Shown: positions 49,823 through 58,092 of the stretch, piece by piece
Numbering within the stretch: the stretch's first letter is position 1
Layout of the letters: each line of letters opens with the position of its first letter
Source of the DNA: Mesorhizobium sp. M2A.F.Ca.ET.046.03.2.1
Lineage (GTDB): Bacteria; Pseudomonadota; Alphaproteobacteria; Rhizobiales; Rhizobiaceae
Direction: 5' to 3'
Assembly: GCF_003952425.1 (NCBI RefSeq)
Contig: NZ_CP034449.1
Location: 7,304,001-7,368,000, forward strand
DNA: 64,000 nt
Position numbers and translations under genes: made by a program
The notes under the pieces: model-generated
The model's input: the letters and a program-made list of their open reading frames with translations, nothing else
Databases searched by the model: none
What the model was told of the DNA's origin: nothing

Positions 49823-51085
49823 ATGGCCGCCACGAATAACGCCGCGGCCGCCACCATTCTGCATGCCGATCTCGACGCCTTCTACGCCTCCGTCGAGCAG
49901 CTGCTCGATCCCTCGCTGCGCGGCAAGCCGATCGCCGTCGGCGGCGGCGTGGTCCTGGCGGCTTCCTATGAGGCCAAGGTGTTTGGCGTGCGCGGCGGCA
50001 TGCCCGGCCGCAAGGCGCGCGAGCTCTGCCCGCAGCTCATCTTCGTCGGCGGTCATTTTTCCGAGTACCAGCGCCTCGGCGACGCCGCGATCAAGGTGCT
50101 CGACGATTTCACGCCGGTGGTCGAGCGCATCTCGATCGACGAGGCCTTCGCCGACGTCGCCGGCTGCACGCATCTGTTCGGGCCGCCGCAGGAGATCGCG
50201 CGGAAAATCCGGGAGCGCGTGAAGGCCGAGCTCGGCCTGCCGATCTCGATCGGCGTGGCGCAGACAAAGCACCTCGCCAAGATCGCCTCGCAGGTGGCCA
50301 AGCCCGACGGGCTGGTGGTGGTCGAGCCCGGCACCGAGCTCGCCTTCCTGCACGACCTGCCCGTCACGCTGATGTGGGGTGTCGGCCCGGCGACCAAGGC
50401 GAGGCTGGCCGAGATCGGCGTCGAGACCATCGGGCAATTGGCGCGCACCCATAGCGGCGCGTTGGAGCGGCTGATCGGCCACGCCGCCGGCCAGAAGCTC
50501 GCCGCGCTCGCCTGGAACCGCGACCCGCGCAAGCTCGAGACGCATCGCCGCGCGCATTCGGCCGGCGCGCAATCGGCGCTTGGCAGGAAGCCGGCGGTGC
50601 CGCGCGTCTTCGTGCCGACGCTTCTGCATCTGGCCGACCGCGTGGCGAGCCGCCTGCGCGCCAAGGACCGGCCCGGCCGCACGGTGACGGTGCGGGTGCG
50701 CTTCGCCGATCTGCGCGCCGTCACCCGCTCGGTGACGCTGGAGCAGCCGATCCAGGCGACAGTGATGCTGGCCGAGATCGCCGAGGAGCTGGTGCGCGGC
50801 GTGCTCGCCGCCAATCCCGGCGAGCGCGACATATCGCTGCTCGCCATCTCCGTCTCGCATCTGGAGGAGCATGCCGAGCTGCAGCTCGAACTGCCGCTTG
50901 GCCTGATGGATGAGAAGAGGAAGCCCGGCAGCCGCAAGGGTCTCGCCCGCTTCGGCGCCGACCGCGCCATCGACAAGATCCGCCAGCGCTTCGGCAAGGA
51001 AGCCGTCGGCTACGGCACGGTGGCGCTGGAAGGCCCGCGCTCGGTGCCGGATGGATTCAGGGAACTGGCCGAGAAGGAGCTGTGA
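49823..51085 (+). CDS. dinB: DNA polymerase IV (translesion Y-family)
   Basis: 420 residues. LHADLDAFYASVEQ (residues ~12-25) holds the first catalytic Asp and the steric-gate region; SYEAKVFGVRGGM follows, and SIDEAFADV supplies the other catalytic Asp and Glu. The thumb helix-hairpin-helix motifs (WGVGPATKARLAEIGVETIG) and the little-finger domain (ARVRFADLRAVTRSVTLEQP-like) complete it. The C-terminus ends RELAEKEL without a strong clamp-binding motif. Transcription is under an upstream LexA box. An ATG at 49793 adds 10 residues. Confidence 0.93.
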   Translation: MAATNNAAAATILHADLDAFYASVEQLLDPSLRGKPIAVGGGVVLAASYEAKVFGVRGGMPGRKARELCPQLIFVGGHFSEYQRLGDAAIKVLDDFTPVVERISIDEAFADVAGCTHLFGPPQEIARKIRERVKAELGLPISIGVAQTKHLAKIASQVAKPDGLVVVEPGTELAFLHDLPVTLMWGVGPATKARLAEIGVETIGQLARTHSGALERLIGHAAGQKLAALAWNRDPRKLETHRRAHSAGAQSALGRKPAVPRVFVPTLLHLADRVASRLRAKDRPGRTVTVRVRFADLRAVTRSVTLEQPIQATVMLAEIAEELVRGVLAANPGERDISLLAISVSHLEEHAELQLELPLGLMDEKRKPGSRKGLARFGADRAIDKIRQRFGKEAVGYGTVALEGPRSVPDGFRELAEKEL

Positions 51086-51094
51086 GGGAGAGTA

Positions 51095-51219
51095 CCTCGC
51101 CTCCACGAAGTGGGGGAGAGGTGGCTCGGCGAAGCCGAGACGGAGAGGGGGAGCGCCCTACGAAGTCCCCCTCTCCGTCCGCTTCGCGGACACCTCTCCC
51201 CCACTTCGTGGAGGCGAGG
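51095..51219. repeat. Dispersed repeat family 2, full inverted pair
   Basis: CCTCGCCTCCACGAAGTGGG to GGAGAGGGGG, followed directly by its inverted copy ending GGAGGCGAGG. The two halves make a nearly perfect 125-base palindrome 9 bases past the dinB stop, which could also act as a terminator. Confidence 0.8.
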
Positions 51220-51329
51220 AACCCCAAGCTTCCCAACCCCGAAATTCCGCGATTCCGCCGCTTGCCAGAATGGCCGCGCTGGGCTGGATTAGGCGCCGGA
51301 ACAGCCGCGCCTGAACGAGGGGAGCATTC

Positions 51330-52583
51330 ATGGCCAGTGTGACGGCAGCGCGCGGTACCGGGGCGGCGCCAGGCGGCGCGGCCAGCATCGATGGCAAGGC
51401 CGAGCGCTACGACCTCGGCCTCTGCCTGTCGGGCGGCGGCTACCGGGCCATGCTGTTCCACGCCGGCGCGCTCTGCCGTCTCAACGAGGCGGGACTGCTC
51501 CAGAAGCTCGACATGGTGAGCTCGGTTTCGGGCGGCTCGATTGCGGCCGGGCTCTTGGCGGTGCTCTGGCCACGCTTCGTCTTCGCGGCCGGCGTCGCCA
51601 GCAATTTCGATATCTATCTGCACAGGATCCTGGAGTTCTCGCAGGTCTTCGTCGATGCGCCGTCGATCTTCAAGGGCTTGCTCAACCCGTTTTCGAGCGC
51701 GGCGCGAGAAGTCGCCGCCTGCTATGAGCGGCGCCTGTTCGCTGGCTCCAGGCCGATGTTGAAGAGCCTGCCGGAAAAGCCCTGGTTCGTGTTCTGCTCG
51801 AGCAATCTCGGCACCGGCTCGCTGTTTCGCCTGTCGCGGCGCTACGTGGCCGACTATCGCATTGGCGTCGCGTACAACGCCGACCTGCCGGTGGCTCTCG
51901 CGGTGGCTGCCTCCTCGGCTTTCCCGCCTTTCCTGTCGCCGCTTCGGCTCGACCTCACGCCCTTCGTGTGGAAGAACGATAAGCTCGACCCTTCGGTCGG
52001 CGCGCCGGTTCCGCCTTCCCGCGCCGTGCTCACCGATGGCGGCGTCTACGACAATCACGGCATCGAGCCGGCGCTGAAGCGCTGCCGCTGGCTGCTGGTG
52101 AGCGACGCCGGCGCGCCCTGGCAGGCTTCGAAGGCGGGCTACTGGAACTGGTTCTCGCAGCTCAAACGCGTGCTCGACACCACCGACAACCAGGTGCGCT
52201 CACTGCGGCGACGGGACCTGGTGGCGCGCTTCCAGGCGGCCAAGGACGCCGACGATCGCGGCCTGCCCGAAGACACGACCCGGCCCGACTATGCGGCAAC
52301 GCGCGGCGTCTTCTGGTCGATCGCCAGCAAGCCGGACGCGAGCGAGCCGAATTTCGTGCAGACCGCCGCGACCGCGCCGGCGGATATCGGCACCTCACTG
52401 CATTTCCTAGGTAGCGAAGAGACGGTCGACCTGGTGAACTGGGGCTATTGCGCAGCCGACCAGGCGCTGCGGAGCTGGTACGAGCCGGCGGTGGCGCCGG
52501 GAAAAGGCGTGCCCTTGAAGCCGGGCGATGTGACGCCGGGGCGCTGCGCGAGGGTTTCGAAGGCGCTGATGGGTGTTTTTTAG
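51330..52583 (+). CDS. Patatin-like phospholipase domain protein
   Basis: 417 residues. LCLSGGGYRAMLFHAGALCR (residues ~32-51) is the glycine-rich oxyanion loop. The nucleophile elbow is VSSVSGGSIAAGLL, in which Ser replaces the first Gly of GxSxG, as seen in some bacterial patatins. The catalytic Asp is in LTDGGVYDNHG. The family acts on membrane lipids. A leader of about 110 bases separates it from the palindrome. The downstream SDR may be unrelated. Confidence 0.85.
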   Translation: MASVTAARGTGAAPGGAASIDGKAERYDLGLCLSGGGYRAMLFHAGALCRLNEAGLLQKLDMVSSVSGGSIAAGLLAVLWPRFVFAAGVASNFDIYLHRILEFSQVFVDAPSIFKGLLNPFSSAAREVAACYERRLFAGSRPMLKSLPEKPWFVFCSSNLGTGSLFRLSRRYVADYRIGVAYNADLPVALAVAASSAFPPFLSPLRLDLTPFVWKNDKLDPSVGAPVPPSRAVLTDGGVYDNHGIEPALKRCRWLLVSDAGAPWQASKAGYWNWFSQLKRVLDTTDNQVRSLRRRDLVARFQAAKDADDRGLPEDTTRPDYAATRGVFWSIASKPDASEPNFVQTAATAPADIGTSLHFLGSEETVDLVNWGYCAADQALRSWYEPAVAPGKGVPLKPGDVTPGRCARVSKALMGVF

Positions 52584-52608
52584 GTTTGAGCGAGGCGCCG
52601 AAGCTGCT

Positions 52609-52655
52609 GATCTCCCCCCTTGTGGGGGAGATGTCCGGCAGGACAGAGGGGGCGC
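52609..52655. repeat. Dispersed repeat family 1, copy facing left
   Basis: GATCTCCCCCCTTGTGGGGG, then GATGTCCGGCAGGACAGAGG. Partner at 52727-52788. Confidence 0.8.
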
Positions 52656-52726
52656 GAAGGAACGCGGCGCTGGCAATGCCTGGACGCCCACCTATTGGTA
52701 GTGGAGACATGGATACCGCTGATACG

Positions 52727-52788
52727 CTGGCGGGACAGCGCCCCCCTCTGGTCTGCCGACCATCTCCCCCACAAGGAGGGAGATTAGG
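52727..52788. repeat. Dispersed repeat family 1, copy facing right
   Basis: GGCGGGACAGCGCCCCCCTC to GGGAGATTAGG. With 52609-52655 it makes an interrupted palindrome between the patatin and SDR genes. Confidence 0.8.
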
Positions 52789-52897
52789 CGCTCCGCGGCT
52801 TTCGCTAATCGCCTTGGCGCAATCCAATCCGGTTCATCACCTGCCCCGCGCATGCTAACAGGATCGCTTTCAACAATTCCAACGAGTGGACAGCGAC

Positions 52898-53602
52898 ATG
52901 GCAGGCGAAAAAGTAGCTCTGGTGACGGCGGGCGGCAGCGGCATGGGGGCGGCGGCGGCGAAGCGCCTGGCGGCCGACGGGTTCAAGGTCGGCGTGCTCT
53001 CTTCCTCCGGCAAGGGCGAGGCGCTGGGCAAGGAACTCGGCGGCTTCGGCGTCACCGGCTCCAACCAGTCGAATGACGACCTGAAGCGCCTCACGGACGG
53101 CGCGCTGGAGCGCTGGGGCCGCATCGACGTGCTGGTCAACAGCGCCGGCCACGGGCCGCGCGCGCAGATCATCGAGATCAGCGACGAGGACTGGCACAAG
53201 GGCATCGACACCTATTTCCTCAACGCCGTGCGCCCGACCCGGCTGGTGACGCCGGTGATGCAGAAGCAGAAATCAGGCGTCATCATCAACATCTCGACCG
53301 CCTGGGCGTTCGAGCCGAGCCCGATGTTCCCAACCTCGGCCGTGGCGCGCGCCGGGCTTGCCGCCTTCGCCAAGATCTTCGCCGACACCTATGCGGCCGA
53401 CAACATCCGCATGAACAATGTGCTGCCCGGCTGGATCGACAGCCTGCCGACGACGAACGAGCGCCGCGACAGTGTGCCGATGAAGCGCTACGGCACGTCG
53501 GAAGAGATCGCCGCGACGATCTCGTTCCTGGCTTCGGACGGGGCGGCCTACATCACGGGACAGAACATTCGCGTGGATGGGGGCATCACAAGGGCGATAT
53601 GA
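52898..53602 (+). CDS. Short-chain dehydrogenase-like protein without Tyr/Lys catalytic pair
   Basis: 234 residues from ATG 52898. The NAD(P)-binding TAGGSGMG motif is at residues ~12-19 and NSAG near 87. The active-site Ser is present (NISTAWAFEPSP), but where classical SDRs have YxxxK the sequence reads SAVAR in MFPTSAVARAGL, so Tyr and Lys are replaced by Ser and Arg. The C-terminal IRMNNVLPGWIDSLPTTNER is standard. The protein may be a non-canonical SDR or a binding rather than catalytic one. Confidence 0.85.
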   Translation: MAGEKVALVTAGGSGMGAAAAKRLAADGFKVGVLSSSGKGEALGKELGGFGVTGSNQSNDDLKRLTDGALERWGRIDVLVNSAGHGPRAQIIEISDEDWHKGIDTYFLNAVRPTRLVTPVMQKQKSGVIINISTAWAFEPSPMFPTSAVARAGLAAFAKIFADTYAADNIRMNNVLPGWIDSLPTTNERRDSVPMKRYGTSEEIAATISFLASDGAAYITGQNIRVDGGITRAI

Positions 53603-53626
53603 GGGTGGCGAGGACGCCGCCTCAGA

Positions 53627-53866
53627 TCATCCCGGCTTGCGTGAATTGATCACCCACAGAACGCATAGGAAGGCTATCGAGCCCACCAGGACGATCGAAT
53701 TGCCGACCACGATATTCCAGAACCGTGTCGGATCATCCGAGAGCGCGACCCAGTGCAGCTTGCCTCGGACTTCGCCCATCTTGATGCCGCAGGCAATGTT
53801 GTAGATCGCGATGGCGGCAAGCGCGGCCATCAGGACAAAGAGGTCGTTGTTCTTGTTGCGATCCAT
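53627..53866 (-). CDS. Small two-helix membrane protein (79 aa)
   Basis: MDRNKNNDLFVLMAALAAIA opens the first helix; VVGNSIVLVGSIAFLCVLWV is the second. The loop carries GEVRGKLHWVALSDDPTRFW. No family is recognised. Single gene, convergent with the SDR. Confidence 0.65.
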   Translation of the reverse strand: MDRNKNNDLFVLMAALAAIAIYNIACGIKMGEVRGKLHWVALSDDPTRFWNIVVGNSIVLVGSIAFLCVLWVINSRKPG

Positions 53867-53918
53867 GGCAGCGGCTTTTATCAGCGCTTGGTGAAATATT
53901 GCTTACCTTGGGGAACGC

Positions 53919-53948
53919 GGCGGCCGGGAACCCGGCCGCCACGTTTTT
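53919..53948. terminator. GC-rich perfect hairpin with T-run
   Basis: GGCGGCCGGG-AA-CCCGGCCGCC is followed on the plus strand by ACGTTTTT. No plus-strand gene ends nearby, so it may end antisense or read-through transcripts. Confidence 0.55.
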
Positions 53949-54005
53949 CGGTTTGACGCAATTCCAGGCGGGAGGATCACGGCAACCGCGCCGGTTTGCC
54001 CGAGA

Positions 54006-54449
54006 CTATTGATTGATCTCCGGCTCGACGAGCTTGGCCAGATTGCGCAGCGATTCCTGCCAGCCGAGATAGCAGGCCTCGGCGGGAATGGCGTCCGGGA
54101 TGCCGGCCTGGGTGATGTTGATCTCAGTGCCGACCAACACTTTCTTCAAGGTCACCGTCACCTCGATCTGGCCCGGAAGGTTGGGATCGTCGAAGCGGTC
54201 GGTGTAGCGCAGGCGCTCGCCTGGGACGAGTTCGACGAATTCGCCGCCGAAGGAATGGCTGCCGCCGGTGGTGAAGTTGCGGAAGGACATCTTGTAGGCG
54301 CCGCCGACCTTGCCCTCGAACTCATGCACCGTGCAGGTGAAGCCGTTCGGCGGCAGCCACTTGGCCAGCGCGTCGGCCTCGACGAATGCGCGGTAGACCT
54401 TCTCCGGCTTGGTCGCCAGGACGCGGTGCAGGTGGATGGTGCTCGGCAT
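54006..54449 (-). CDS. SRPBCC/AHSA1-family protein
   Basis: 147 residues. HLHRVLATKPEKVYRAFVEA, then LAKWLPPNGFTCTVHEFEGK begins the Bet v1-like cavity fold. VGGAYKMSFRNFTTGGSHSF and RLRYTDRFDDPNLPGQIEVT are family blocks; the final YLGWQESLRNLAKLVE is the long closing helix. Proteins of this group bind hydrophobic ligands or stimulate chaperones; the ligand is unknown. Confidence 0.88.
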   Translation of the reverse strand: MPSTIHLHRVLATKPEKVYRAFVEADALAKWLPPNGFTCTVHEFEGKVGGAYKMSFRNFTTGGSHSFGGEFVELVPGERLRYTDRFDDPNLPGQIEVTVTLKKVLVGTEINITQAGIPDAIPAEACYLGWQESLRNLAKLVEPEINQ

Positions 54450-54909
54450 GTCTCGATATCCTCTCTGGTTTCGTTGATCGATGCCCTAAGGACGGGCGAC
54501 CTCCAGCCGATCCGACAGAGACTGTCAAATTTTTCGCCCCGCGGCTACCGTGCCGCTTTGTGACGGGGATAGGACGTTGGTGCTGCGATCGGGTTTCCGG
54601 CTCGAATGTCCACCGTCGCGCTTGGCGACTCAACCCTCGTTCATCGCGGGCGCCGCGCTGGTCAATTGCGATCACGAGCAGCATTCTGCCCAATATTTTG
54701 GCATGAGTCTCGCAATATTGAGTAAAATTGGGTAATTCGAGGTGTAATTATCGCGCTTAAATTGCATTAGATACACCTTATCATAATCATTTCTAATCAT
54801 TAATCGATGAATGGCAATTTTTACTGTACTGTGACGCGATTCCTTGGAACCATAGGCCGGCTTTGCAGGTTGGCCTGAAAGTCAGCCACCACCCAGGAAG
54901 GAGTGTCCG
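54450..54909. other. Intergenic region with stress-type promoter of the glycanase
   Basis: An AT-rich block (54690-54830) is followed by the EcfG-type site at 54846-54871. No gene seen. Confidence 0.45.
54846..54871 (+). promoter_or_regulatory. EcfG/RpoE2-type promoter, variant (GGAAC-N17-GGTT)
   Basis: GGAAC 54846-54850, GGTT 54868-54871; the GH16 start codon follows 38 bases later. Confidence 0.55.
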
Positions 54910-56337
54910 ATGAGCTTCGTCGTCAACGCGATAGGCGTTCCTCTTTATTATAGCGGCGCTTCCAACCATTGGTTTTCGGCGTCCTCGCCCGGGACGTTCA
55001 ACGGCAGCAGCGGCAACGACTCCATCTGGGCCTCCAGCGGCGTCAACGTCACCATGTATGGCGGCCAAGGCGACGACATCTATTACCTCTATTCGGCGAG
55101 CAACAAAGTGGTCGAGTACGCCGGCCAGGGCGTCGACACCATCAACACATGGATGAGCTACACGCTGCCCAACAATGTCGAGAACCTCGTCGTCACCAAC
55201 GCCCACAACTATGCCTTCGGCAATGCGCTGGACAATATCATCACCGCCAAGGGCGGCGGCCAGACCCTGGACGGCGGCGCGGGCAACGATGTGCTGATCG
55301 ATGGCGGCGGCGGCGGCGCCGACACTTTCATCATCGCCAAGGGCAATGGCAGCGACTCCATCGTCAATTTCGCCGCGAACGACACCGTGCGGCTCGATGG
55401 CTACGGCTTCACTACCTTCGCCGCCATCCACGACAGCATGATCCAGGCGGGGCCGAATGTGGTGCTGAACCTCGGATCGGGCGAGATCCTCGAATTCAAG
55501 AACACGACCATCGACAAGTTCCAGCCCAGCCAGTTCCAGCTGCCGATCGACAAGTCCGGCATGACGCTGTCCTTCAGCGACGAGTTCAACACGCTGAACC
55601 TCAACAATAGCCAGGGCGGCACTTGGGACACCAACTTCTGGTGGGGCGCGGCGAACGGCAGCACGCTGACCCGGAACAACGAGCTGCAATGGTATATCGA
55701 CGCCAATTACGCGCCGACCAGCTCGGTGCATCCGTTCAGCATCGACAATGGCGTGCTCACCATCACCGCGGCGCAGGCGCCGGCCGACATCAAGCCGCTG
55801 ATCAACAATTACGAATACACCTCCGGCTTGCTCACCACGCATGACTCGTTCTCGCAGACCTATGGCTATTTCGAAATGCGCGCCGACCTGCCGGAAAACG
55901 CCGGCGCCTGGCCGGCCTTCTGGCTGCTGCCGGAAGACGGTTCGTGGCCGCCGGAACTCGACGTGGTGGAGATGTATGGCCAAAAGCCGAATTCGCTGCT
56001 GATGACGGGGCATACCCTCGAGACGGGCCAGCACACGACGGTCGGATCCACGGTGAACGTCATGGATACCGCCGGCTTCCACACCTACGGCCTGTTGTGG
56101 ACGCCGGACAAGCTGGTCTGGACCTATGACGGCGTGCAGGTCGCGCAAGCGGCAACCCCGTCGGACATGAACAAGCCGATGTACATGCTGGTCGATCTCG
56201 CGGTCGGCGGCCAGGCCGGCGCGCCGCCGGATCATCTCGCCACGCCGGCCCAGATGAAGATCGACTACATTCACGCCTACACGCTGGACGAACTGCAGCA
56301 GAGCCATTTGAACGTCACGGCCGAACACACAGCCTAG
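54910..56337 (+). CDS. Secreted GH16 glycanase with RTX-like N-terminus
   Basis: 475 residues without a classical signal peptide, as expected for type I secretion. Residues ~25-145 have nonapeptide-like Gly/Asp repeats (GGQGDDIYYLY, LDGGAGNDVLID), which bind calcium. Residues ~215-460 are a glycoside hydrolase 16 domain with catalytic Glu349 and Glu354 in ELDVVEMYG. Rhizobial relatives (ExsH, PlyA) cut acidic exopolysaccharide outside the cell and use PrsDE. Here the next two genes encode exactly such a transporter. The RTX region is at the N-terminus, rather than next to the C-terminus. Confidence 0.9.
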   Translation: MSFVVNAIGVPLYYSGASNHWFSASSPGTFNGSSGNDSIWASSGVNVTMYGGQGDDIYYLYSASNKVVEYAGQGVDTINTWMSYTLPNNVENLVVTNAHNYAFGNALDNIITAKGGGQTLDGGAGNDVLIDGGGGGADTFIIAKGNGSDSIVNFAANDTVRLDGYGFTTFAAIHDSMIQAGPNVVLNLGSGEILEFKNTTIDKFQPSQFQLPIDKSGMTLSFSDEFNTLNLNNSQGGTWDTNFWWGAANGSTLTRNNELQWYIDANYAPTSSVHPFSIDNGVLTITAAQAPADIKPLINNYEYTSGLLTTHDSFSQTYGYFEMRADLPENAGAWPAFWLLPEDGSWPPELDVVEMYGQKPNSLLMTGHTLETGQHTTVGSTVNVMDTAGFHTYGLLWTPDKLVWTYDGVQVAQAATPSDMNKPMYMLVDLAVGGQAGAPPDHLATPAQMKIDYIHAYTLDELQQSHLNVTAEHTA

Positions 56338-56349
56338 GCGTCCAGGGCA

Positions 56350-58089
56350 ATGTCGCGAGAGCGCCCTCCGACCAGCTTGCGGCCCGTTTCCCTGCGCGGC
56401 GTGTTCCTGCGCGCGGTCAGCGATGTCGGCCTGTTCTCGCTGCTGATCAACCTGCTGCTGCTGGTGGTCCCGCTTTACCTGCTCCAGGTCTATGACCGGG
56501 TGCTGCCCTCCTCCAGCGTCGAAACGCTGGTCTATCTGTCGGTCATCGCAGTCGCGGCGCTCGGCTTCCTCGGCTTTCTCGACGCCGTCCGCGCCGTCTA
56601 CACGCAGCGCATCGCCGCCACCGTCAATGACAGGTTGGGCGCGACGGTTTTCGCCGCTTCGCTCGGCGACCGGAGCGGGCCGTCGCCGCTCGCCGACCTC
56701 GCCGCGGTCTGCGCCTTCATCCGCTCGCGCGGTGTGGCGGTGCTGTTCGACCTGCCCTTCGCGCCGGTCTTCCTCGGCCTGCTCTACCTCATCCATCCGG
56801 TGCTGTTCTGGGTGACGCTCGGCGGCACCGCGCTGCTGGTCGTGCTGGTCGTGGCCAACCAGCTTGCCATCGGCAGGAACGATGCGCTCTCCGCGGAGCG
56901 CTCGGCTCTGGCCAGCCGGGCCGAGCAGGCCTTTGCCCGCAACGCCGAGACGCTGCGCGCCATGGGGATGGTGGAAAACGCCGCGCGCGCATGGGGACGG
57001 CATGTGGCGGAGGCGCTCGTGCTGCATGACCGCTCGGCCAGCGCCAACGCGATCTTCAGCGGCACTTCCAGGGCGCTGCGCATGATTCTGCAGCTGGCGA
57101 TCCTCGGCGCCGGCGCCTGGCTGGTGCTGAAGGGCGAGATGACGGCCGGCATGATCTTCGCCTCCTCGCTGGTGTCGTCGCGCGCGCTGCAGCCGCTCGA
57201 CCAGCTGATCGGTTCGTGGCGACAGATCGGCGAGGCCAGGCGCGCCTGGACGCGGCTGCAGGTCGCGCTTGCGGCGCAGCCGGCACAAGCAAGCAAACTA
57301 ACCTTGCCCGATCCGGCCGGCGCGATTGCCGCGCAGGATCTTTTCTTCATCGGGCCGAATGCGACGTTCGGCGCCGAGCCGATCCTGAAGCGGCTGAGCT
57401 TCGCGATTCAGCCCGGCGAAGCAGTGGCGATCGTCGGCCCGAGCGGCGCCGGCAAATCGACGCTGGCGCGGCTGCTTGTCGGGGCGACCCAGCCGAGCGG
57501 CGGCTCGGTCCGGATCGACGGCGCCGAGCTCAGGACCTGGGACGAGAGCCAGCTTGGCCGGCATATCGGCTATCTGGCGCAGGAGGTGGAGCTTTTCCCC
57601 GGCTCGGTCAGCGAGAATATTGCCCGCTTCGAGGCAGGCGCGGACGACGCGGCGATCATCGAGGCGGCAAGACGCGCCGAGGCGCATGAGCTGATCCTTT
57701 CGCTGCGCGACGGCTACCAGACGATGGTCGCCGGGACGCTGTCGGGCGGCGAGCGGCAGCGGATCGGGCTGGCGCGCGCCTTCTACGGCAATCCGCGCAT
57801 CCTGGTGCTGGACGAGCCGAGCACGCATCTCGATGGCGCCGGCGAAACGGCGCTCGAAGCGGTACTGGCGGCCGCGCGCGCGGCGGGCGTCACCACGATC
57901 GTCATCACGCATCGCCCTTCGATCGCAGCGGCCTGCGACCGCGTGATGGTCCTGCGCGGCGGCGTCATCGAGGCGTTCGGACCGAGCGCCGAGGTGCTGC
58001 GGCAACCAGGCGCGCAGCGGAGCACGGTGGTGACGGGATCGTTCGCCCCGGTCATCCGCGCCTCGCAGACCATCCGCCGCGGGTCGTAG
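56350..58089 (+). CDS. Type I secretion ABC transporter (PrsD-like)
   Basis: 579 residues. The first ~300 carry six transmembrane helices (VSDVGLFSLLINLLLLVVPL at the start), the rest an ATPase with Walker A GPSGAGKST (363-371), signature LSGGERQ (464-470) and Walker B ILVLDEP (484-490). The length and lack of a C39 peptidase match the HlyB/PrtD family exporters of RTX enzymes. It starts 12 bases after the GH16 gene, and the membrane-fusion gene follows three bases on, so all three form one operon. It probably exports the glycanase. Confidence 0.9.
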   Translation: MSRERPPTSLRPVSLRGVFLRAVSDVGLFSLLINLLLLVVPLYLLQVYDRVLPSSSVETLVYLSVIAVAALGFLGFLDAVRAVYTQRIAATVNDRLGATVFAASLGDRSGPSPLADLAAVCAFIRSRGVAVLFDLPFAPVFLGLLYLIHPVLFWVTLGGTALLVVLVVANQLAIGRNDALSAERSALASRAEQAFARNAETLRAMGMVENAARAWGRHVAEALVLHDRSASANAIFSGTSRALRMILQLAILGAGAWLVLKGEMTAGMIFASSLVSSRALQPLDQLIGSWRQIGEARRAWTRLQVALAAQPAQASKLTLPDPAGAIAAQDLFFIGPNATFGAEPILKRLSFAIQPGEAVAIVGPSGAGKSTLARLLVGATQPSGGSVRIDGAELRTWDESQLGRHIGYLAQEVELFPGSVSENIARFEAGADDAAIIEAARRAEAHELILSLRDGYQTMVAGTLSGGERQRIGLARAFYGNPRILVLDEPSTHLDGAGETALEAVLAAARAAGVTTIVITHRPSIAAACDRVMVLRGGVIEAFGPSAEVLRQPGAQRSTVVTGSFAPVIRASQTIRRGS

Positions 58090-58092
58090 GCG

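Noticed and set aside
53919..53948. Terminator of the SDR gene
   Set aside because: It lies over 300 bases past the SDR stop, with an opposite-strand gene between, so I list it only as a hairpin.
54793..57288. 831-residue open frame on the minus strand across the GH16 and ABC genes
   Set aside because: It is the antisense shadow of two well-recognised genes. Its sequence is Arg/His/Gly-rich without domains, which is normal for GC-rich antisense frames.
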